Assembly: GCA_900542245.1 (NCBI GenBank)
Contig: UQMQ01000002.1
Span: forward strand, 1-47,463
Length of the DNA stretch: 47,463 nucleotides
Source: an uncultured Eubacteriales bacterium
GTDB taxonomy: Bacteria > Bacillota > Clostridia > Peptostreptococcales > Anaerovoracaceae
Direction: 5' to 3'
The number at the start of each line of letters is the position of its first letter. Within the stretch, counting starts at the first letter, position 1. This document shows, in pieces, positions 42,474 to 47,463 of the stretch. The position numbers and the translations under genes were made by a program. The notes below the pieces were generated by a model. That model was not told the DNA's origin. It saw only the letters and a list, made by a program, of their open reading frames with translations, and made no database searches.

Positions 42474-43411
42474 ACGCGCAGAAAAAGCGCGAGAAGGTTT
42501 CGGCTGCCCTGCTGTTTATCGCGGTGCCGCTGACGCTGTTCATCACCTTCCGGTTTTTGGGGAGTGCCAAGTTCATGGTCGCAGGACTTTTGATTGTGGT
42601 CTATGCGATGATCCCGTTTTTTATGATCTTTGAGCGGCGCAAGCCGAAAGCCAGAGAAATCGTGCTGGTCGCGATGATGACGGCGTTGACGGTGACGGCA
42701 CATCTCTTGTTTCATGTGACGATCCCGATCGAGATCGGTACAGCGATGGTTATCATTTCCGGCATTTCCTTGGGACCGGAAGCAGGCTTTCTGGTCGGCG
42801 CACTGGCACGCTTTGTCTGCAATTTCTATCAGGGCTCCGGTCCGTATACGCCATGGCAGATGTTCAGCTGGGGGCTCTTGGGCTTCCTTGCGGGACTGGC
42901 GTTCAACAAGGTGGAAGCGCAGCATCTGCGGCTGCAGTCACAAAAGGAGGCGGATGCGCGCGCGGCTGCTGTAGAAAGGCCGAAAGAAAAGACCTTCCGT
43001 CTGGTGATGGGTCCGCTGCTGTGCATTGTGTTTGGCTTTTTGGCAGCCTATATCTCGTATCTGATCGTACCCGGCGAGGATCAGACCCCGTGGGGCTGGC
43101 GCATGTATGTCTGCGGCGGCGCAGGTCTGCTGCTCGGTGCGGTGCTGCAGCGCAAACGTCTGCCTGTGGACAATATCACAATCACCTTATTTACGTTTTT
43201 TACGACGCTGATCATCTACGGCGGCATCATGAACGCCGCGATGCTGACCTGGACGGGCGGCGACTTCAACACCCTGCGGCTCCTGTATATCTCCGGATTT
43301 CTCTATGATCTGGGACATGCAGGACGCGCAGCAGCCTGTATGTTTGTGATCGGTAAACCGATGATGCAGAAGATCGAACGCATCAAGGTGAAATATGGAA
43401 TTTATCGCTAA
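42440..43411 (+). CDS. ECF transporter substrate-binding (S) component
   Basis: The protein (323 residues) is polytopic with about six to seven membrane segments and a charged cytoplasmic loop (about 170-195). The stretch ISLGPEAGFLVGALARFVCNFYQG fits S components of the COG4720-like group. The substrate is not deducible; candidates are a vitamin or cobalt/cobalamin. I chose TTG 42440 because GGGAGGAGG lies 7-8 bases upstream and no ATG begins before the first helix; it overlaps the ATPase gene by 34 bp. Confidence 0.82.
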   Translation: MGRTGYNEQGLNAQKKREKVSAALLFIAVPLTLFITFRFLGSAKFMVAGLLIVVYAMIPFFMIFERRKPKAREIVLVAMMTALTVTAHLLFHVTIPIEIGTAMVIISGISLGPEAGFLVGALARFVCNFYQGSGPYTPWQMFSWGLLGFLAGLAFNKVEAQHLRLQSQKEADARAAAVERPKEKTFRLVMGPLLCIVFGFLAAYISYLIVPGEDQTPWGWRMYVCGGAGLLLGAVLQRKRLPVDNITITLFTFFTTLIIYGGIMNAAMLTWTGGDFNTLRLLYISGFLYDLGHAGRAAACMFVIGKPMMQKIERIKVKYGIYR

Positions 43412-43458
43412 AGAAAAACGGAATGTATTTCCAAGGAAAGAAAAGGAAGGAGTAAAAT

Positions 43459-43743
43459 ATGGCTGAAAAATTTGTAAAAATGGAAACGGAGAACTATAAG
43501 TTCTTTCAACACAAGGCATGTGAATTCTTCCCATGTCACGAGACGAAGGACGTGGAAAATTTTAATTGCCTGTTCTGCTATTGCCCGCTGTATGCGCTTG
43601 GCGAGAACTGCGGCGGCAATTTTAAGATTTTGGAAAATGGAGTCAAAGACTGCTCTGCCTGTCTGGTGCCGCACAAACGCAGCAATTATGAATATATCGG
43701 ACAGAAGTTCGGCGATATCGTGGATCTCATCCGAAAAAAATAG
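43459..43743 (+). CDS. Cysteine-rich small domain protein
   Basis: The 94-residue protein has eight cysteines (positions 21, 26, 37, 40, 42, 51, 65, 68) in the pattern CEFFPC, CLFCYCP, CGG and CSAC, matching the small cysteine-rich domain family (PF04071-like), probably zinc- or Fe-S-binding. I recall members of this family near cobalamin and metal-transport genes, which hints at the ECF transporter's substrate, but this is weak. SD AAGGAGT precedes ATG 43459. It ends at a strong terminator, so it is the last gene of the ECF unit. Confidence 0.82.
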   Translation: MAEKFVKMETENYKFFQHKACEFFPCHETKDVENFNCLFCYCPLYALGENCGGNFKILENGVKDCSACLVPHKRSNYEYIGQKFGDIVDLIRKK

Positions 43744-43757
43744 GGCGCAGCCCCGTA

Positions 43758-43801
43758 TGCGCGCAGGCATTTCGTTTTGATGCCTGCGCGCAGTTTTTTT
43801 G
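43758..43801 (+). terminator. Rho-independent terminator after the ECF unit
   Basis: TGCGCGCAGGCAT and ATGCCTGCGCGCA form a perfect 13-bp stem around a 9-base loop, followed by G and a run of T. Confidence 0.9.
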
Positions 43802-43868
43802 CAACCGGACGAGCCTGCCTGCATAGAATGGAGGCATGTGACAACATCATCTTGCAGGAGGCAGTTTT

Positions 43869-44522
43869 ATGAATTTAGGAATTGTGGGTACCGGAGTGAT
43901 GGGGCAGACCCTGCTTACCTGTGCCAAAGCAGACACGGATATCGAGCGAATTTTTATGATTGAGCCGATGCAGAAAGAGAGCTGGCCAAAGACCAGGGTT
44001 GACCTGCTGATCGACTTCAGCCATCCGCAGGCGATCTGCGCCATCTACGATTATTGCCGCGCGTGCGGCGGCAACATACCGGTGGTGCTGGCTACGACCG
44101 GCTACAGCAAGGAGGACGAGGAGATTATCCGTATGCTGCAAAAGATCTGCCCGGTCGATCGGCGCACGAACTTTTCGCAAGGCATTGCAGCGATGAACGA
44201 ACTGGCAGAGCTTGGCGCAGCCAGACTGGGCGATAAGGCAGATATCCGCGTTGTGGAGGCGCATCACACGAAAAAAGCAGATGCGCCGAGCGGCACAGCC
44301 AAATCGCTCGGACATCATCTGGGCATCCCGGAGACGGACTACCCCGCGTACATCGCCAGCCTGCGCATGGGAAACGTGTTCGGGCAGCATACCGTCTATT
44401 TTGCAATGGAGGATGAGGTACTGGAGATCCGGCATACAGCCTATTCCAAGCGGATCTTCGCGCTCGGCGCGCTGGAGGCGGGGAAACAGATGGTACAGGA
44501 GAACATGAAACAGGAATGCTAA
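43869..44522 (+). CDS. dapB: 4-hydroxy-tetrahydrodipicolinate reductase
   Basis: DapB reduces the dihydrodipicolinate precursor with NAD(P)H on the way to DAP and lysine. The 217-residue product is of the short clostridial type. It has the nucleotide loop GIVGTGVMGQTL, LLIDFSHPQA, TTGYSKEDEE, NFSQGIAAMNELA and the active-site motif EAHHTKKADAPSGTA (about 129-143). The SD AGGAGG precedes ATG 43869. It supplies meso-DAP for the DAP-type MurE at 5899. No promoter matching the consensus is clear in the 67-bp upstream gap. Confidence 0.93.
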   Translation: MNLGIVGTGVMGQTLLTCAKADTDIERIFMIEPMQKESWPKTRVDLLIDFSHPQAICAIYDYCRACGGNIPVVLATTGYSKEDEEIIRMLQKICPVDRRTNFSQGIAAMNELAELGAARLGDKADIRVVEAHHTKKADAPSGTAKSLGHHLGIPETDYPAYIASLRMGNVFGQHTVYFAMEDEVLEIRHTAYSKRIFALGALEAGKQMVQENMKQEC

Positions 44523-44562
44523 ACTTATGTTAAAAAAATGAAAAAATCCTCACAGGACTATC

Positions 44563-44591
44563 TTGATTTTTCAAAAGAACTATGGTATCTT
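44563..44591 (+). promoter_or_regulatory. Sigma-A promoter of the Hpt leader
   Basis: TTGATT (44563-44568) and TATCTT (44586-44591) are 17 bases apart, with an extended TGG before the -10. Transcription would start near 44598, about 259 bases before the Hpt gene. Confidence 0.55.
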
Positions 44592-44597
44592 GAGTGA

Positions 44598-44856
44598 TAA
44601 CAAACAAAAAATATCCGCCGTAAGGCGAAGAAGCATTTTTGCAGCAGAAGATAACCAAGGAGAAACGAAAAACTGGGCGCATTTTGCAGAAAGGCGGTTT
44701 TTCTGTGCTCACCTCCGGTCGGGGGGGGGGGACACACTAATGGAAAAACAAAAACAGGGTCGTGACGGAAGACGATGCGCAAAACGAAGCGGATGCGCAA
44801 GCTGATCTCCATGCTGACGCAGCAGTATCGCGAACGGGAAAAGTAAAGGAAAAAAT
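44598..44856 (+). other. Long leader with hairpin and 11-G tract
   Basis: This stretch holds no convincing gene. It has a hairpin GAAAAACTG (44667-44675) with CGGTTTTTC (44695-44703), an SD-like AAGGAG with no start codon after it, and an uninterrupted run of 11 G at 44721-44731. Two tiny frames (ATG 44740, 21 codons; ATG 44775, 23 codons) follow the G-run without good ribosome-binding sites. I recognise no riboswitch class. Confidence 0.5.
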
Positions 44857-45210
44857 ATGACGATTAAAGAATTTTATGCACAAATCGGTGAAGATGATCA
44901 GGACGTTGTGAAACGTCTGGGCAGTGAGGCGCTGATCCGGCGCCTGATACTGAAGTTTCCGCAGGATGAGACCTTTGCTGCGCTGCAGGAAGCGCTGGAG
45001 CAGCAAAATACGGAAACCGCCTTTCGTGCGGCGCATACCCTCAAGGGTGTGGCTGTCAATCTGGGCTTTACGCGGCTTTACCATGCGGCGGCGGCACTGA
45101 CGGAGGTGCTGCGGGCGGCAAAGCTGGCAGAGGCGGCACCGCTGCTGGCGGAAACAGAAACAGCTTACCGCAAGATCATAAACGCAATCTCTGCATTGAC
45201 TTCTGACTGA
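44857..45210 (+). CDS. Stand-alone Hpt (histidine phosphotransfer) protein
   Basis: Hpt domains shuttle phosphate between response-regulator receivers and histidine kinases. The 117-residue helical protein has the phospho-acceptor H60 in AAHTLKGVAVNLGF, where the HxLKG motif is complete, and alanine-rich flanking helices. No histidine kinase or response regulator is encoded nearby, so its partner lies elsewhere. It may relate to a hybrid kinase or a cyclic-di-GMP pathway, but this is not shown. SD AAAGGA precedes ATG 44857. Confidence 0.85.
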   Translation: MTIKEFYAQIGEDDQDVVKRLGSEALIRRLILKFPQDETFAALQEALEQQNTETAFRAAHTLKGVAVNLGFTRLYHAAAALTEVLRAAKLAEAAPLLAETETAYRKIINAISALTSD

Positions 45211-45224
45211 AAATGTGATACAAC
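45196..45224 (+). promoter_or_regulatory. Promoter of the CYTH gene
   Basis: TTGACT (45196-45201) and TACAAC (45219-45224) are 17 bases apart, overlapping the Hpt stop codon. The start would be near 45231. Confidence 0.5.
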
Positions 45225-45291
45225 ATAAGAACGCACCCAAAGTTCTTATCAAAAACAGCATACAGCGGTGCGCAGGAGGAAACAGGCGAAT

Positions 45292-45912
45292 ATGGAAATC
45301 GAATTAAAGTATCTTTTGACAGAAGATATCGCCAGAGAACGTATCTTAGATGACAAGCATCTGCTGGAGATCAAGGACCCGGATTCTGACGAGACGATCC
45401 GTATGCGTGCGGTTTATTTCGACACTGCAGACGGCGATCTGCAGCGCAGGGAAATGGCGTTTCGTGTGCGCGAGGAGAATGACCGCAAGGTCGCGACGCT
45501 CAAATGGGGCGGCAGCGCGGAGAACGGTCTGCACGTCAGAGGGGAACTGAACGTTCCGGTAGACGAAGCATTTTGCAGCGCGCCGCATGTGGACATCTTC
45601 AAGGGCAGCGAGATTTATGAAGAAATCGCCGGGACCGTCGGAGAGAAAGCGCTGCTTCCGGTCATGCACATGGCGTTTACCAGACAGCAGATGCGCGTGG
45701 ATACCGGAAAGTCGATCAGCGTCATCTCTTTGGATGACGGTGTGATCCGTACGGCAAACGGCGAGGTACCGATCGCAGAGCTGGAGATCGAGCTTTATTC
45801 GGGTGATCAGGAGGATATGGTCCGCCTGGGTGAGGAGCTCGCGGCGAAATACAACCTTGCTGCCGGAGACTGCAGCAAATTTCAGAAAGGGCTCGCACTT
45901 TTGCGGGGCTAA
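45292..45912 (+). CDS. CYTH-domain protein
   Basis: CYTH (triphosphate tunnel) proteins hydrolyse or bind triphosphates such as tripolyphosphate, or make cAMP in some lineages. The 206-residue protein begins with the diagnostic E2-I-E4-L-K6, then YFDTADGDLQRREMAFRVRE, KVATLKWGG and ELEIELYSGD, the strands of the tunnel. Family wording such as inorganic triphosphatase or adenylate cyclase cannot be chosen from sequence. I chose ATG 45292, although the AGGAGG site is 12 bases away; a GTG at 45268 is an alternative but overlaps the SD. Confidence 0.85.
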   Translation: MEIELKYLLTEDIARERILDDKHLLEIKDPDSDETIRMRAVYFDTADGDLQRREMAFRVREENDRKVATLKWGGSAENGLHVRGELNVPVDEAFCSAPHVDIFKGSEIYEEIAGTVGEKALLPVMHMAFTRQQMRVDTGKSISVISLDDGVIRTANGEVPIAELEIELYSGDQEDMVRLGEELAAKYNLAAGDCSKFQKGLALLRG

Positions 45913-45936
45913 TCCCCTAAAAAATCCAGATTTTTG

Positions 45937-45968
45937 TCCGTTTTTTTCTGAAAAAACGGATTTTTTTT
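45937..45968 (+). terminator. Rho-independent terminator after the CYTH gene
   Basis: TCCGTTTTTT pairs with AAAAAACGGA (10 bp) around the 4-base loop TCTG, followed by eight T. Confidence 0.85.
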
Positions 45969-45997
45969 GCTAAAATTGAAAAAAAGGTGATATTTTC

Positions 45998-46026
45998 TTT
46001 ACTTTCTGGGTAAATAGAGTTATAAT
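45998..46026 (+). promoter_or_regulatory. Promoter of tig
   Basis: TATAAT (46021-46026) is a perfect -10; TTTACT (45998-46003) lies 17 bases upstream. The leader to the tig ATG is about 97 bases, with no recognised structure. Confidence 0.75.
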
Positions 46027-46129
46027 ATAATGCAATTGTCCGAGATTTTTGCAGGAAACATGACTGCAGGAAGACTTTGAATCCGAAAGACAAAAAAGAT
46101 TTGTATATGAACCGGGAGGGTACATTTTC

Positions 46130-47413
46130 ATGAAAGCAACATTTATCTCAAGAGAAAACAATGATGTAAAGTTCACGATGGAATTTACAGCAGAAGAATT
46201 TGAAAACGCGCAGATCAAAGCTTATCAGGCAGCGAAGGATCAGTTCCAGATCGATGGCTTCCGCAAGGGCAAGGCACCGAGAAGCATCATCGAAAAGCAC
46301 TACGGCGAAGGCGTTTTCTTTGAAGAAGCAATCGACCAGCTGTTCAGAGAAAGCTACAGCGAAGCCTTAAAGGAATTAGACCTCGAAGTGGTAGATGCTC
46401 CGGCTGCAGAGTTCAGCAAAATCGCGAAGGGCGAGGGCTTCACGATCACGATCACCGTACCTTGCTTCCCGATCATAGCGGTGAAGGACTATCAGGGTGT
46501 GGAAATCGAAAAAGTTTCGCAGGAAGTCAAGGATGAGGATATCGACAACGAACTCAAGGCGCTGCAGAAGAGAAATGCGCGCATGATCTTAGTGGAAAGA
46601 CCGGCACAGGACGGCGATACCGTACTGCTTGACTACTCCGGTTTTGTCGGCGATGAGCAGTTTGAAGGCGGTACTGCAGAGAGACAGGAGCTGACACTCG
46701 GCTCCGGTATGTTCATTCCGGGCTTCGAAGAGCAGCTTGTCGGCGCGACCCCGGGCGAAAAGAGAGATGTTACCGTCACTTTCCCGGCAGAATACCATGC
46801 GGAGGAGCTGGCAGGCAAGGAAGCTGTATTCCACTGCCTGGTACATGAGATCAAGGAAGAGCAGCTGCCGGAGCTGGACGATGAATTCGCCAAGGATGTC
46901 AGCGAACACGATACACTGGAGGAATTAAAACAGGCAACCAAGGAAAGACTAGAAACATATGCAAAATCCTCCGCTGAGAACCAGATGAAGGATGCTGCGA
47001 TCCTGAAGGTCGTAGAGGCCAATGAGGTCGAGATCCCGCGCGCGATGGTCGACGATGAGATCGACCGCATGGCGAACGAGCTCGACCAGCAGCTCAGATA
47101 TCAGGGCATGGGTCTGAACCAGTATCTGCAGTTTGTCGGCAAGGACGCGGCTGCGTTCAGAGAAGAGCTCAGACCGGAAGCCGAAAAGGCAGTCAAGACC
47201 CGCATCGTGCTGATGGGCATTGTGAACGCAGAGAACAGCACTGTGACTGACGAAGAGAGAGAAGAAGAGCTCAAGCGCATGGCAGCACAGTATCAGATGG
47301 AGGTTGACAAGCTGAAGGAAATCATCGGTGAAGACAATCTCGGATTCCTGACCAAGGATCTGCAGGTGAAGAAAGCAATCGACTTCATCTATGATAACGC
47401 AAAGGTAAAATAA
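46130..47413 (+). CDS. tig: Trigger factor (ribosome-associated chaperone and prolyl isomerase)
   Basis: Trigger factor binds the ribosomal exit tunnel and assists folding of nascent chains. The 427-residue protein has the N-terminal ribosome-binding domain (about 1-145) with the signature FRKGKAPR near residue 44, the FKBP-like PPIase domain (about 160-245; VLLDYSGFVGDEQFEGG) and the C-terminal helical chaperone domain. The SD GGGAGGG precedes ATG 46130. A hairpin follows at the window edge. Confidence 0.97.
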   Translation: MKATFISRENNDVKFTMEFTAEEFENAQIKAYQAAKDQFQIDGFRKGKAPRSIIEKHYGEGVFFEEAIDQLFRESYSEALKELDLEVVDAPAAEFSKIAKGEGFTITITVPCFPIIAVKDYQGVEIEKVSQEVKDEDIDNELKALQKRNARMILVERPAQDGDTVLLDYSGFVGDEQFEGGTAERQELTLGSGMFIPGFEEQLVGATPGEKRDVTVTFPAEYHAEELAGKEAVFHCLVHEIKEEQLPELDDEFAKDVSEHDTLEELKQATKERLETYAKSSAENQMKDAAILKVVEANEVEIPRAMVDDEIDRMANELDQQLRYQGMGLNQYLQFVGKDAAAFREELRPEAEKAVKTRIVLMGIVNAENSTVTDEEREEELKRMAAQYQMEVDKLKEIIGEDNLGFLTKDLQVKKAIDFIYDNAKVK

Positions 47414-47432
47414 AAAAGCAAATGTACCGCCG

Positions 47433-47452
47433 CCGCCGCATATACGCGGCGG
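47433..47452 (+). terminator. Hairpin after tig, truncated by window edge
   Basis: CCGCCGC pairs with GCGGCGG around ATATAC. No T-tract is seen before the window ends at 47463, so terminator identity is uncertain. Confidence 0.35.
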
Positions 47453-47463
47453 TCGGGCGGACC

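Noticed and set aside
43802..43868. Lysine riboswitch or similar control before dapB
   Set aside because: Only 67 bases separate the terminator from dapB, far too short for a lysine riboswitch; the weak CTGCC/GGCAG complementarity is imperfect.
44775..44846. 23-codon basic small ORF after the G-tract
   Set aside because: No convincing ribosome-binding site and no way to judge conservation; it is described under the leader instead.
1..47463. CRISPR array, tRNA or rRNA genes, phage or defence genes
   Set aside because: I found no regularly spaced direct repeats, no cloverleaf-like sequences and no recognisable phage or defence proteins.

Overview
The window reads as a chromosomal segment of a Gram-positive, endospore-lineage anaerobe of the class Clostridia. 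The evidence is a clostridial-type division and cell-wall (dcw) cluster with a SpoVD-like penicillin-binding protein and a SpoVE/FtsW protein but no ftsA, the trmH-pheS-pheT-zapA-mutS2 order, several families common in clostridia (DUF523, DUF1292, DUF3842, DUF4080, cofactor-independent ApgM) and consistent Shine-Dalgarno sites. Genus and species cannot be fixed from the sequence. Nearly all genes are on the + strand; only the left-edge cysteine-rich gene and serA are on the - strand.

Left edge (1-1308): a cysteine- and glycine-rich protein gene runs off the window on the - strand. A 279-bp palindromic element with terminal inverted repeats follows, then a sigma-A promoter overlapped by 10-bp-spaced GTG repeats typical of MraZ operators. 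dcw cluster (1309-17081): mraZ, rsmH, ftsL, spoVD-like, murE, murF, mraY, murD, ftsW/spoVE, murG, murA, divIB, ftsZ. A second copy of the 279-bp element, inverted, sits between spoVD and murE. A hairpin with a U-tract covers the murA ribosome-binding site. A strong terminator follows ftsZ.

Middle (17141-30611): an RNA 2'-O-methyltransferase, pheS, pheT, zapA, mutS2, a DUF523 gene and argS form a tight run. Then come two radical-SAM proteins, a TPR protein translationally coupled to the second, and a DUF3842 protein. A CPA2 cation/proton antiporter has its own promoter and terminator (30754-32140).

Right part (32245-47463): serA diverges from serC-apgM-dacF-uvrC. The serA and serC promoters overlap completely on a perfect dyad whose arms supply both -35 elements. 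Next are a DUF1292 gene, a NifU-like gene, an ECF transporter (T, fused double ATPase, S component) with a cysteine-rich small protein, dapB, an orphan Hpt protein behind a long leader with an 11-G tract, a CYTH protein, and the trigger factor gene tig. Peptidoglycan precursor synthesis (mur genes, mraY), lysine/DAP synthesis (dapB), polymerisation (ftsW, spoVD) and trimming (dacF) are therefore all represented, together with serine synthesis and translation genes.

I found no CRISPR array, rRNA, tRNA, phage block or defence island. The parts that ordinary annotation does not explain are the paired 279-bp element and its solitary end, the shared serA/serC dyad, the murA start hairpin, the radical-SAM/TPR/DUF3842 group and the poly-G leader before the Hpt gene.
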